Under the pieces are notes generated by a model. That model had not been told where the DNA came from and did no database searches. It saw only the letters and a list, made by a program, of their open reading frames with translations. This document shows, piece after piece, positions 52,864 through 62,867 of a stretch of 64,000 nt of DNA (its first letter is position 1; each line of letters begins with the position of its first letter). The stretch is from Prorocentrum cordatum (Eukaryota > Sar > Dinophyceae > Prorocentrales > Prorocentraceae): contig CAUYUJ010014760.1 of assembly GCA_963575745.1 (NCBI GenBank), forward strand, positions 736,245 through 800,244, written 5' to 3'. A program made the position numbers and the translations under genes.

Positions 52864-53113
52864 CTGCTGAGGAATGCACACGGCTTCAGCGGTAAAGTTC
52901 GCTTCCAGCACGTCCGTGCGCGACTCGTCACCGCGAAGATCGGATTCATCTCCGTGGCGCAGCCTCTTCGTGTGGCCCATGGCCATGTTGCCCCAGGCCC
53001 CGCACTCTGGAGCAAACCATGCACTGCCGCCGACGCGCAGCTCGAGAACGCCCCTGGCTGCGAGCAGTAGGCCCTCGAGCGTGCAGATGTCTTCGGACTT
53101 GTCGCTGGTGAGC
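52864..53113 (-). CDS. Methyltransferase-like dinoflagellate protein, exon 2
   Basis: After GGCCCCAGAG the exon reads LTSDKSEDICTLEGLLLAAR, GVLELRVGGSAWFAPECGAW, then GNMAMGHTKRLRHGDESDLR and VLEANFTAEAVCIPQQ, ending CAG|GCGATT. APECGAW occupies the place of GPPCSSW in the family, the counterpart of the C5-methyltransferase PPC loop. That the PP has become APE argues against classical activity. The join to exon 1 keeps the frame (GG + G CTC). Confidence 0.55.
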
Positions 53114-53158
53114 CTCTGGGGCCCGCCCGCCGACCCCCCCCCCCATCTCTCGCCTCAC

Positions 53159-53511
53159 CCCTCGTGGAAGCACCCCCAAAAACAATGGGCATCCCGTGGG
53201 GGGTTCATTAGATCGACCCGAGCTGCTCGCCTGTCGAAGCCACGCGCGCGATGCTGCATGCCCTGCACGCACGTGGTGGCCCGCCCCTCCCCGCAGAACA
53301 CATCAAAGAATGAGAGGATGCGCTCGAGCTTCGGCACGCCTTCGACGTCGCCAGACAACCAGCGCTGAACCTCACCCTGGGCAATGCCCAGGAGCAACTT
53401 TCCATTCTCTCTCGTCAGCGTGCGCTGGGACTTGTCAGGGACCAGCTTCTGGGCCCGATCCAACAGCCATTGCGGACAACCATTGCCAAGACCGTCGCCG
53501 ATCGTCACCAT
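53159..53511 (-). CDS. Methyltransferase-like dinoflagellate protein, exon 1
   Basis: ATG at 53509-53511 starts VTIGDGLGNGCPQWLLDRAQ. Later come LERILSFFDVFCGEGRATTC and MQHRARGFDRRAARVDLMNP. DVFCGEGRATxxxxxxGxxxxxFD resembles SAM-binding motif I and the following acidic residue of class I methyltransferases. The exon ends GAGGG|GTGAGG, a canonical donor. The intron to exon 2 (53114-53158) would be only 45 bp. The product would be nuclear or cytosolic, with no signal peptide or membrane helix. The substrate cannot be inferred. In-phase joining of all four exons supports a real gene. Confidence 0.6.
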
Positions 53512-54467
53512 GTTTGATTGGAGTACCGAAGGGCCTAGCGTATAAATACCGTGACTTCCCGAGCGCGCCGAGAGTCTGCAGTCTCTGATGCAATGTCCTG
53601 AAAAAAGTCCGTCGGTGGGACCCTTGTGCCAAATTGCGGATCGTGCAATTCAGACTCTCGTCGATCCACGTTGCGTACAGCCGTGGCGGACCGAACTTCC
53701 AGATCCTGCGCGCGCAGCGTGGGCGCGCGTGTGCGCGCGCTCATACCCCTTCCCCCCCCTCCTCCTCCACTCCCTCCTCCTCCTCCTCCTCCTATGCTCC
53801 TCCTCTCTCTCCTCCTCCCCCCTTATCCCTCTTCCCCTTTGTCCCCTTTGCCCGCCCGAAATTCGCGGCCGCGCTCTCTGTCTGCGTTGCCCCGACGCGA
53901 GCTCTAGCTGCTTATGTAGCTTTGTTTAATTGCTCGGCTTAGGCTGCGCTTCGGGGGCGCTTCGAGCTGGAAATGGCGCTCGGCGCATCTGCTTGCCGCC
54001 TTGTGTTTGTCGGCTCGTTTGGGACCGCCCCCCCCCCCGCGGAAATCTGACCTCACAGCGCGCTGTCGCCATCCGCGGGGCCCCCCAATGCTCCCGGGCA
54101 CGGGCTCGGGCAGACGCCGGTCAAGGGCCGATTTGGAGGGGGTTCGGAGCATGGGGGAAGGCCGAGGAGCGGCCAGGGGGGGGGGCGAGGCAGCGGAGCA
54201 GACGAGGGAGGATGGTATGTGCGTTCTTAAACACATTACATAATAGTACATACATACATATGTGTGTATGTAGATGTGTATATGGTACATGTACTGCTTA
54301 CTTAGATTTATACATACACGTATCCATGTAATGTGTGGTACAAATGTGTATAAGACGCACTTAGCGGACCACTCGCCCCTTGCCAAGGAACACTCTCAAT
54401 CTCTCGCCGAATCCAGCAGTGGCGACGGCAATTGCCAACTGTCCCCCAAAAAAGGGCCTCGAATTTC
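53512..54467. other. Intergenic; CTC words and TACATA repeats
   Basis: CTCCTCC at 53755-53830. TACATACATA/TGTATGT words at 54235-54350. The stretch 53512-53560 upstream of the methyltransferase-like ATG has GGTATTTATACGCTAG on minus, which could hold a trans-splice acceptor. No gene is seen. Confidence 0.4.
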
Positions 54468-56366
54468 TCAACGAAATGTCCTGGATGTGAGATGGCAGAA
54501 CAAGTGGAACTTAGGTGTGAGCTTCACCTTCGCGGCCTCCGCACACATGCAATGTCTGGCCGCCGAGTCCAGAAGTTTCTCGAAGACTGGTCGGGATACG
54601 CGAGCGGGCGCCTCCTTGCACTCCTGCATCCACTCTTGAATGGCTTCGGCCGACTGCTTAAGATAGACGCCAAAGGGGGCGACGGCTAGGTGGTTCGACA
54701 GCAGGTCGACAGCGAATCCTAACAGAATGCTTGCTTCCGCACCCTTGATCTTAAGCGGAATCCCAGGGTGCGGCCCCCCCCTTTTCCGACGCAACTTGAC
54801 ACCTCCACCGAGCATCCCCCACGTCAGCCGCCCCAACCGTCGGTCCAAAGGGATCGAAGCCCGGTCAAAATAGGAGAACATATCTGCTGCCAACCGCTTT
54901 ATCGCCTGACTCAAAGAAATTGACCCCCACGGATTTACTTCCAGCACCCGCCACAAGATGCAACTGCAAAGTCTGTTCAGTGTGCCTAGGCTGACCGTGT
55001 GCAGATTGTCGAGCGCGAGCACGGAATCTGGCGTAGCGCGGAGCCTGGTATCGAATATGGGGGACCTGTGGCTCAACCAATCAGTGATCCTGCCAGCGGC
55101 GTCGCGGTGAGTCCTCCAGAACTTCACCTTGAAAGGTAACTCCTTTTTACCCCACTGTCGGATGTCTGGTAGCTCGGGCGAAGGATCCAACCTATCACCT
55201 GGACGCAATATCGGAACGTCGTCAATGTGCTCCGAGACCACCAAACCCCCAACTGACTTCCTCTGAACGGGCTCCTGGGACCGAAGCTTTTCTCCAATCT
55301 TAGTCCTGGTACGTTCTGTGTCCACGTCTATCTCGACTTCGCATTTTGAGCACGCGGCCTCGTATGCGTCGCTCGATCGAGGTTCAAACGGAGGCCCCTC
55401 CTCAGTCAGAAACCCTGGAAAGTGAACGTGTAACGAGTCGACCGGGCACGCGCAACAAGGGCAGGGGTTGTAAATACTGGCCCACGAAGACATCCCGAAT
55501 GTTTTCTGGAATTCGTCCCAGTCCCCCTTCACGTAAAGTAGGACGCCTCGAAATCCCAAACTTGCTCCAGCATCACCCGCATCCTCCTTGCCCCACGCCT
55601 CCCCGTCGTGCCTGCAATCAGGTACTCTACCATCGATCATTGCCCTAAGTTGCCACGTAACCATCTCCATAAAACCATACATGGTGCAATTACCACCGCA
55701 ACCACATGAACACTTATCTAATGTTCTCATGAAACCGATGTAGTGGCGTTTTTGCGTGATGAGATTCACGATGGAAACGTTTAACACAGAATCCGTTTGG
55801 CCCGCGTGCAAAGGCGTGTACCTTACAGCATCTGCATACAACGCCAATGGCACAGACCACACTCCATGAGCATCCACATTAGACTGCACTTGCTCATGGT
55901 CTAAATACTGCCTGGTGGTCATCACGCTGTTGACATCTTGTGAACCATAAGCGATACATTTCTGGCACTCGAGTGATTCAGCAACTTCGTCGGCAATAGA
56001 TTTGAACACGAGATCGCACTGCATAGTGTCCTTCTGTAGATGTGCCTTCCCCCTGACTGTCATGGGAATTTCAAGATCGTACAGCGGCCCTGTAGAGGGG
56101 AGGAGTGAGTCAAGATACGCCTTGTACCTTCCTGACTGAAGCCCAGGTTGCAAGCCCCATTTATTGAAATCTGCACCCGTCATCCCCCCAACATCGCACA
56201 AGTGAAACGCAACGCACAAGGTCTGGGCACTCAAGCGAGACGAAGACGCGTAAGTCGAAAGCAAGAGCTCGAACAGCTCGGACCCGGCCATTCGCTGCTT
56301 AGCAGAATTGGGAAAGTATTTCGCAGTACTGTGTTTATGTTTGCGATTTCTGCGCTTGGGCGCCAT
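54468..56366 (-). CDS. DDE transposase-like protein (Plavaka/TNP2-like), 632 codons
   Basis: A clean frame from ATG (MAPKRRNRKHKHSTAKYF, a basic, nuclear-targeting-like start). Motifs in order are PLALYADAV (Asp179), DKCSCGCGGNC (about 218), GVLLYVKGDWDEF (Asp282), NPCPCCACP (about 302), VLALDNLHTVSLG (Asp453, His456) and TPKFHLFCHLT (617-627). A DxxH-LG motif followed by PKxH...H is what I associate with the transposases of Plavaka and CACTA/TNP2 elements, and Asp179/Asp282 could be the first two catalytic acids; a final Glu is not pinned down. The stop follows 7 codons after the PKFH motif, so the protein may be truncated, or a GA-type donor (CAG|GACATT at 54481) may lead to another exon. 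Terminal inverted repeats were not found. A domesticated host gene is possible. Confidence 0.7.
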   Translation of the reverse strand: MAPKRRNRKHKHSTAKYFPNSAKQRMAGSELFELLLSTYASSSRLSAQTLCVAFHLCDVGGMTGADFNKWGLQPGLQSGRYKAYLDSLLPSTGPLYDLEIPMTVRGKAHLQKDTMQCDLVFKSIADEVAESLECQKCIAYGSQDVNSVMTTRQYLDHEQVQSNVDAHGVWSVPLALYADAVRYTPLHAGQTDSVLNVSIVNLITQKRHYIGFMRTLDKCSCGCGGNCTMYGFMEMVTWQLRAMIDGRVPDCRHDGEAWGKEDAGDAGASLGFRGVLLYVKGDWDEFQKTFGMSSWASIYNPCPCCACPVDSLHVHFPGFLTEEGPPFEPRSSDAYEAACSKCEVEIDVDTERTRTKIGEKLRSQEPVQRKSVGGLVVSEHIDDVPILRPGDRLDPSPELPDIRQWGKKELPFKVKFWRTHRDAAGRITDWLSHRSPIFDTRLRATPDSVLALDNLHTVSLGTLNRLCSCILWRVLEVNPWGSISLSQAIKRLAADMFSYFDRASIPLDRRLGRLTWGMLGGGVKLRRKRGGPHPGIPLKIKGAEASILLGFAVDLLSNHLAVAPFGVYLKQSAEAIQEWMQECKEAPARVSRPVFEKLLDSAARHCMCAEAAKVKLTPKFHLFCHLTSRTFR

Positions 56367-57458
56367 GGCGCTCTGGTCTGGACAGATCGTCTCGCGCCAA
56401 AGCTATGGCTGCGGCCAAGGAGAGAGGGAGGGGGGTGGCTGCTAGAGAGGAGGTGATGAATGGGGGGAGCGGCAGGGGAACAATGTGCCCACTACCGTTT
56501 TCCTGCAACACTTTCATGATCGACACTGAAGAGGCGAGCCACCACGATCAATCGCATCTGAGCTCGGTGTCTTCGCTCCAAGCGGGTATTGCACTCCGCG
56601 AGCGTCACCGAGCAGACACTATATATCACAATGGCAAATACAAGAAGGACCAAGCAGACTGAAATGTATCCTGAAGTTACTCGTGGCAGAGCTCGCTGGA
56701 ACGTAAGCGCACGGCCAAAATGCATAGCTGATGTTAACGAATGGATACAACAAGTCCCTCCTTCCTCTCCCGCCTGTACCTCTCAGCAATGCACTGACCA
56801 TCTAAAGCCCAAACTGCGCCTGCCAAACGAAGCTCGCAAAAGACACGTGCTCATGAGATATGCGCGGCGAGAGCAACGGAACACCCTTGAAATGCTTTGC
56901 CTGCCTCGGACTGGGGAAATTGTCCAGCGGGCGCGCACGAGAGCTCGAACGCTGCGCTGACCGGCTCCTTGCGAGCATTTTGCCCCGCTCGACTAGGTTG
57001 ACCGGCTCGCACAAACGTTTTGACCGGCTCGACCGGCTGACCGGCTCGTTTGCTAGCGTTGGATGAGTTTGGATGAGTTTGGGTGAGTTTGGATGAGATT
57101 GGACGGTTGAGTTTGGACGGCTTTGGACGGCTTTGGACGGTAGTTTGGACGGTAGAGTTTGTCGAATGTTTCAGGCCATTCCTTGGTTTGGACGGCTTTG
57201 GCCGGAGATTGGACGGTAGTGGTTTGGACGGCTTTGGCCGGCTTTGGGCGGTTTGGGGTTTGCGCTGCATTTCCGATGTTGTTAAGGGTGCGCTTGGGTT
57301 TTGCGCTGCATTTCCGATGTTGCCAAGGGGGCGTTCGATGTTTGCTCGATATGCTAGCAAAGCTCGCGCCGAAATCTCGAAAATATCAAACATGCCGACG
57401 CTCTGTCAGCACACAACTGAAAAAAACGTTGCACGCAAGCTCGACACGGGGGCGCCTC
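56367..57458. other. Intergenic; GACCGGCTCG and TTTGGACGGC tandem words
   Basis: 56955-57055 repeats GACCGGCTCG(C), and 57060-57260 repeats GAGTTTGGATGA then TTTGGACGGCTTTGGACGG. 57260-57330 holds a duplicated GGTTTGCGCTGCATTTCCGA. A plus-strand frame (56628-56960) could be a small gene, but I see no support for it. Confidence 0.5.
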
Positions 57459-57539
57459 CTAGTCCTTCTTCCTGGCGCTCTGCTGCCTGAACATCATCTT
57501 CACCTCGTCGGAGAGATTCTGCACGGGCTTCATGAGCTC
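57459..57539 (-). CDS. Unidentified protein, last exon
   Basis: After GCGCCGAG the 27 codons read ELMKPVQNLSDEVKMMFRQQ, SARKKD and TAG. Phase 0 joins the exon ending ITNMVK at 57964. The basic, helical C-terminus suits a real protein end. No family is recognised. Confidence 0.5.
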   Translation of the reverse strand, partial: ELMKPVQNLSDEVKMMFRQQSARKKD

Positions 57540-57963
57540 CTCGGCGCGGGCTTTATGCACGAAATGATTGGCTCGGATGTCGATATGTGTACATATGAAT
57601 ATATGTATATGTGTATGGGTATGCATACATCTGGCATTCTATACATGACATTTGCTTATGTATGTAAATATGTACTCATAAAGCATACATATAATATATC
57701 TATATATAACTACACACATAGCTAAGCACGTGCATATACATAGCTCATGCGCCACGTGGGGAGGGTGTCAGCGGCAAACCAATGACGAGAGAGAGAGGGC
57801 ATGGGCATGACGGTCAGGGCCGAATGGGGATCAAGGGCAGGGACAAGTTGCGTGGGAGCGGAGTGAGCGACTTTGGAGTTCAACGGAGCGCCGCTAGATG
57901 AGGAGGCGCCAACAAACACAGGGGGAGGGCGACGAGAATAAACATGATCGGAGCAATCTCGTC
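57540..57963 (-). other. Putative GA-AG intron with TA-rich repeats
   Basis: Minus-strand ends are GACGAG and GCGCCGAG. ATATGTATAT and TACATA words occupy 57585-57720. Confidence 0.45.
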
Positions 57964-58095
57964 CTTGACCATGTTCGTGATATCCACCTCCACCTGGGCT
58001 GGCCCGAGACTCTTCATGAGGTCCTTCAGGTCCTGCGTCAGGGCCTCGCTGTACAGCTGTTTCGAGTTGACGATGCGCTTCACCTCCGATCCCAT
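57964..58095 (-). CDS. Unidentified protein, penultimate exon
   Basis: Reads MGSEVKRIVNSKQLYSEALT, QDLKDLMKSLGPAQVEVDIT and NMVK, an amphipathic, coiled-coil-like segment, then AAG|GACGAG. The true 5' boundary is uncertain: coding may extend a few codons upstream (GIIK) to an AG near 58110. It could be the start (ATG at 58095) or an internal exon. Confidence 0.5.
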
Positions 58096-58110
58096 TTTTA
58101 TGATGCCCGC

Positions 58111-58700
58111 TCGCGCCCTCCCCCTGTCTCTGCTGTTCACACCCCTCCTCCAACTTACATTCCTCTTCCACCCATCCCTCCCGATCTCCTCCTCCTCCAC
58201 CTCACATTCCCCCCATCCACGTATCTCCCCTCCTCCTCCATCCTCCACTACTCCAATCATCTCCTCCACCTCCGCCCTCCGCTCAAGTTCCCTCCTCTCT
58301 TGCCTCCTCATTCCCTCCTCCCTCAGCAGGCATTCATGTGTAGAATTTGGTTTTCGAAATTCGGTGTTTTTTTGTTTTTTCTGAGCGCACTCAGGCCCCC
58401 ACTGGGGCCCACGAAATAGGCCCACTCACCCGAGAATAAACACACGTTTCAGAACACGTCGAAAGGGGGCTGGTTCGAGCGACCGGCCATCCCCCCAAAC
58501 CTCCCGTCACTCCCATCGCCTCTCTCTTTCAACCCCACCCTTTCTTCTTTCGCGAGCCCCCCCCTGCTTCTGCCAACTTCCTTAGCAGAGATCGCTGCCA
58601 CTCTTGCAGCGGGAACTGTCAACCCAGCATCCCAGGGCGTGCGCAGCAGCGTCTATCGCTGCAACCACTGGACTCCAATGGAGTCCCTATGTGCTGGCCC
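58111..58700. other. No gene seen; CTCC-rich then unique
   Basis: CTCCTCCTCC words at 58140-58320, then unique sequence downstream of the next gene's stop. Confidence 0.4.
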
Positions 58701-59804
58701 TCAGAACATGTCAAACAGGCCAAGGGGGATCTCCGTCGAGTCGCCACCCTGCTCATGCTTCTTCTCGGTCGGCGGCGCGGTCGCCGCTGTCGGCATCGGA
58801 TTCGTCGGTTTGACCCCTACCCCAGTCACCGCTGGCACCAATGGCTGGCTGACCTTGTCGCCCGACACTGGCTCGACCAGCGACTTGGTCTCCGACGGAG
58901 ACTGCGGCTTGACAGCGGGGTCAGGCTGGGGCTGGTGCTGTGGCTGCGGATCGGGACTGCCACACCTCGGCTTCTTTGGCGATGGCGTCCTCGAGGTAGG
59001 CGCCGCCGCCGCGGGCCTCTTCTTGGCCGCGAGCGCCAACTGGCCAGCGCTCTTGGCCGCAGGCTTCTTCCCGACCGGTCGCTCGGCTTCCTCCTCCTCC
59101 TCGCTCTCCTCGGCCTCATCATCGTCGCCCTCCGCGGGGTCCTTCTCGGCGCCAGGCTCTTCTTCATCAGCCTCCTCCTCCTCGTCCTCCTCGCCCGCCT
59201 TGTCCTTCTCCTCGCGCGCCTTGTCCTTTGCGGGTGCCTTCGTCTGCTTGGCGCCCTGCGCCGCGGCTGGCCTCCTCATCAGCGCAGCAGCAGCCCTCTC
59301 GTCCTTCGCATTCTTGTCGGCGAACTCCTTCTTGGCCACCTCCATCTTGTCCTTCTCGGTCTTGCCTTGCACGTGCTGGCTCGTCTGCTCCTTCAGGAAG
59401 GCGATCTGACCGTCGCAGTCTTCAATCTCGGCCATCTGCATGACCATCTTCGGCCTCTTCGCGTAGGAAACCTCTTCCCAGATGGCGAAGAATTTCTTCC
59501 CAAGCCTCGAGTACCTCGCCAGCTGCACCAGCATGCCAGTGCTCGTGTGCTTAGCCTCCATGAGCTTGTTATCGGAGCTGTCCCTGCCCTTGCCCTTGCC
59601 CTTGCCTTTGCCACCGCCTTTGGCCGACGCGTACCAAGTGCGGAGCTTCGCGAACGTCAGCCCAGGGATCTGCTTCGCGTGCCCGTCCTTCCACTTCACC
59701 GTGACCTCGGCGCTGCCATCCATGGACGGGTCGTCTTCGGGCTTCTCGGCGTAGTCGGGGACCAAGGACGCGGACCCCTCGGCCAAGGACACGCGGTAGA
59801 CTGC
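58701..59804 (-). CDS. Large unidentified dinoflagellate protein, exon 5 (last)
   Basis: Acceptor CCCCCAG, then GCA GTC TAC CGC GTG. The GTG at 59790-59792 is not a start. It reads AVYRVSLAEGSASLVPDYAE, EVTVKWKDGHAKQIPGLTFA, a KGGGKGKGKGKG block, then GMLVQLARYSRLGKKFFAIW, a coiled-coil-like MAEIEDCDGQIAFLKEQTSQ, a long acidic segment (EEDEEEEADEEEPG), a basic KKRPAAAAPTSRTPSPKK that could be a nuclear signal, a Pro/Gln tail and the stop at 58701. It is 1,104 bp, 368 codons with stop. The product looks like a nuclear, largely disordered protein. No family name is available. Phase 0 fits exon 4. Confidence 0.7.
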   Translation of the reverse strand, partial: AVYRVSLAEGSASLVPDYAEKPEDDPSMDGSAEVTVKWKDGHAKQIPGLTFAKLRTWYASAKGGGKGKGKGKGRDSSDNKLMEAKHTSTGMLVQLARYSRLGKKFFAIWEEVSYAKRPKMVMQMAEIEDCDGQIAFLKEQTSQHVQGKTEKDKMEVAKKEFADKNAKDERAAAALMRRPAAAQGAKQTKAPAKDKAREEKDKAGEEDEEEEADEEEPGAEKDPAEGDDDEAEESEEEEEAERPVGKKPAAKSAGQLALAAKKRPAAAAPTSRTPSPKKPRCGSPDPQPQHQPQPDPAVKPQSPSETKSLVEPVSGDKVSQPLVPAVTGVGVKPTNPMPTAATAPPTEKKHEQGGDSTEIPLGLFDMF

Positions 59805-60223
59805 CTGGGGGCTATAGAGGAGGCGGGCAGATGGCTCATGGAAAGCCGACGATCGAGGACGGGGGCCTGGGCAATTCGATGCCGGTCACGATCGGAGGGA
59901 GGGGCGGTGTGGAAATCAAGTTTTACATTGGCACTCTCGCGCCCTCAGGTGCTCGTCCACGCCGTACTCATAGCCAGCAGTCTCAGGGCCAGATTAAGTT
60001 AGCCATCGCTCCTCCTCCTCCTTCCTCCTCCTCCTCCTTCTCCTCCTCCTCCTCGCCTCCTCCTCCTCCTCCTCCTCCTCCCTCCTCCTCCTCGTCTTAA
60101 GCCCCCCACTTCTCATCGTAGCCTCCACCGCATGGCCCGCCGATTTTTTCTGCATCCAGCCGTGGCGACGAGAAGCCACCAGAAACCCCTTGCAGCGATC
60201 CGCCCCCCCCAAAAATGCACGAC

Positions 60224-60305
60224 CTCTGCAGCGTCGCGCTCGCGATCCTCCGTCGCGACAACGAACGACTTGACCCACTTGGCGCGCTTGTCCGTAGGTT
60301 TGTTC
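60224..60305 (-). CDS. Large unidentified dinoflagellate protein, exon 4
   Basis: Acceptor CATTCCTAG, then G AAC AAA. It reads NKPTDKRAKWVKSFVVATED and RERDAAE, ending GCAGAG|GTCGTG. The first base completes the AG left by exon 3. Basic/acidic helix. Confidence 0.55.
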
Positions 60306-60443
60306 CTAGGAATGGGCGCTCATCGCCGCTCCTCCTCCTCCTCCTCCGCCTCCTCATTTGTCCTCCTCTCCCTCTCCTCCTCCTCCTCCTCCCCATCCTC
60401 CCCCTCCTCCTCCTCCTCCTCCTCCTCCTCCTCCTCGCCGCTC
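60306..60443 (-). other. Putative intron 3, CTC/GAG array
   Basis: GA donor, AG|G acceptor, almost entirely GAGGAG on the coding strand. Confidence 0.5.
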
Positions 60444-60770
60444 CTCGCTTTGATGACGCCCTGCGACACATGGCGAAGCATCGCTCGGACCATCTTGCTC
60501 CGCGATGATGCCCAATCCGAAGCCTGGCTGGCGAGCTTCCACTGCTTCTCATTCGCGGAGGCCAAGGCTCTGAGCACCTTCTCGCCGTAGAGCTGCGTGA
60601 ACGTCTGGTTCGGGTACAGCGCGTTGCGAAGGTCGATCAGCATCTTGCCAATTCGTCAACTCGTCGGTGTCCGCGGAATCGCCCATGTCCTCCGAGTACT
60701 CCAGCGCGTCCGTGTCATCGATGTGGCGCTGCAGGACCTCCACGATCTTCTGCTCGAGCTCCTCGTCATC
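60444..60770 (-). CDS. Large unidentified dinoflagellate protein, exon 3 (frame slips once)
   Basis: Acceptor CAGCAGAG, then GAT GAC GAG GAG. It reads DDEELEQKIVEVLQRHIDDT, DALEYSEDMGDSADTDELTN, then in another frame MLIDLRNALYPNQTFTQLYG, EKVLRALASANEKQWKLASQ and MVRAMLRHVSQGVIKA, ending GCGAG|GAGCGG. The slip is at ACGAATTGGCAAGATG (about 60640-60655). Two missing bases in the TT and AA runs would repair it and also give exactly the phase exon 4 needs, so an assembly error is likely. Confidence 0.6.
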
Positions 60771-61778
60771 CTCTGCTGGGCCGCGAAGACGCCTACGGCC
60801 GCTCGAAGCTGCAGGCATAGCGACGGCTGGAGCCGTCGATCCAGGCGCGCGCGCCGCGCGCCCCTCCTGCCCCGCTTGGGGGAAGAGCCCAAATGGCTAC
60901 GCAAGCTCCCCATCCACCCCCCCTCGTTCTCCCTGCCGCCCTTCTCACTTGTCCCCCCCGCCCTGGTCGCAGATATCTGTGGCGCACGCGGCGGGCTTCT
61001 GATCTGGTCGACCGGGCGCGACCGACGAATCGGCGCTTGCGGCGGGCTTCTGGTCTCCTGACCGGGCACGGCCGACGAATCGGCGCTTGCGGCGGGCTTC
61101 TGGTCTCCTGACTGAGCGCGGCCGACGATCGGCCCGCCCTCGCCCGCGACGACGGGCCGCCCACGCCGGTCACAGCGACATCGGTCCGGTCACGGATGGG
61201 AGGGGAGGAGGGAGGAGGGAGGAGGGAGGAGGTAGGAGGGAGGAAGGAGGAGAGAGGATATGGAGGAATAATGAGGGGAGCAACACCCCAGCAAGGAGGA
61301 GGGAGGAGGGAGGAAGGAAGTGGAAGGATGGGGGGTCACAGCACCCCTCCCGCGGCCCCGCGGCCCCGCCCCACCTCGGCGGTGGCCGCGTCCATCGCCC
61401 CGCGGATCCCCTCTGAGCTGGCCCAGGCCCAGCGAGAGTCGTTTTCGATAAGGTTGTCGAGGAGGCTCACCTGGCGGCGGACGGCGGGGGGCGGCGGGCG
61501 GAGGGGCGGAGAAGGAGGATGTGGGGGGAGCAGTGGAGTAGCTGGAGGCAAGGGCAGGTATATCACAAGTGTGGGGGATGGGGTGAATCCCGTGCCTCCA
61601 CCTCCTCCTCCGCTTCCTCTTCCTTTCTCCTGGGTTACGCGTGTTCACCATTGCTCCTCCTCCTCCTCCTCCTCTCCCGCCTCCTCCTCCTTCTCCTCTT
61701 GCTCCTGCCCCGTCTCCGTCTCCTCCTCCTCCGCCTCCTGCCCCTCCTCTTCCTCCTCCTTCCTCTCCTCGTAGTCGC
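60771..61778 (-). other. Putative intron 2
   Basis: Begins GCGACTACGAGG after CAG (GC donor) and ends CAGCAGAG. It holds GAGGAG words (61640-61770), GGGAGGAGGGAGG (61200-61260 on plus) and a duplicated CGGCGCTTGCGGCGGGCTTC (about 61032 and 61082). Open frames inside it are not convincing. Confidence 0.5.
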
Positions 61779-62867
61779 CTGCGACATCACACCCGAGTGC
61801 ATCGTCTTGACCTTGGCGTAGTCCAGCTTCCACTGGGGCGCCTTGGTCCTCTTCTGCTCGGAGCGGCAGCCGCTGCCGCCGCCGTCGCCACCACCGCCGC
61901 TGCCGACGTTGGCCGCGGTGCGCTTCTTGCCGCGCTGGCCCTGGGCAGCAGCCTGCGGCTCATGAGGGGGCGTCACTGGCGGGGGAGTGGCTCCCAATGG
62001 GCTCATCTCCTGCGGGGGCGGGGTCTGGGCGACGGGCGTGGCTGCGGCGGCCGCGCCCGCGGCGGTGGCCGCGGCTGCGGCGCTCGGGCCCGCGCCACCG
62101 GGCACGACCCCACCAGCCGCGGCAGCAGCGCCCGAGCTGATATTCGACAAGGCGCCAGGCGTCTGCGACGGCTGCCTCGTCCAAGTCTCGAACTCATGCC
62201 AGGCCTTCTCGTACTTGTCGGACAGCTCGTGGGTCACGAAGAGAATGAGGAGGGACGATGTCATCTTGCACCACTTCGTCCACTTCCCCCCCATCATCAC
62301 TGCCTTCGTGCAGTAACGGATCGCGAGCTTCTTCCCAGTCCCCCCCCCGCCGAATTTCCAGGCAATGCGGCCAAGGGAGAGGTGTTCGCCTTTCAATTTC
62401 TCCTTCTTCGAGTTCGTCGTGGCAATCTTCATCTCGTGCATCCTCTCCCACTTCTTGAACTCTCCCTCGGCCCACCTCTGGCGGAAGGCAGCTTTGTTCG
62501 TGTAGCCAGCCTCCCTGATGTAAGCCGCGTGGAGCTCGGGGTCCCTGTCCAGCGCCCGCTGCCAGCGACCCGCTATCGGGTTGCCAGCTCCCTTCGCGGT
62601 TCCGAATAGGAAACCCTTGGACTGCAAGTGCCTCCACATCAACTCCTCCTCCGTCGTCGCGACCTCGCTGTTGTCCTCTGGCATAGCGTCGGGTCGGTGT
62701 TGGCGTAGCTGGCACATCAGGTTGCCCTGGTAGAAGTTGGAAAACTTCTGCTCGACGGCGTCGATCTCCTCATTCGGGTTTTCCTGCTCGAGCATGATCA
62801 TGCCCTGGGACAGCTGATTGACCAGCTCATCTTTCGTCAAGGTGCCCGCCAGCCTCGCCTGGTCATC
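61779..62867 (-). CDS. Large unidentified dinoflagellate protein, exon 2
   Basis: Acceptor TTCATTCTCGCAG, then GAT GAC CAG. It is 1,089 bp, exactly 363 codons. It reads DDQARLAGTLTKDELVNQLS, a short coiled coil, LQSKGFLFGTAKGAGNPIAG, RWQRALDRDPELHAAYIREA, KKEKLKGEHLSLGRIAWKFG, AIRYCTKAVMMGGKWTKWCK and HELSDKYEKAWHEFETWTRQ, then an Ala/Gly/Pro-rich region, a Gly run and KRTKAPQWKLDYAKVKTMHS, ending CAG|GCGACT. The middle 150 residues (folded-looking, Lys/Trp-rich) are the part most likely to have homologues; I recall similar blocks in dinoflagellate hypothetical proteins. After the donor the frame runs into GGAGGA repeat and is no longer coding. Confidence 0.75.

Noticed and set aside
56589-56960. 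Small plus-strand frame upstream of the transposase-like gene
   Set aside because: Plausible composition but no motif, splice signal or repeat of it; not enough to call a gene.
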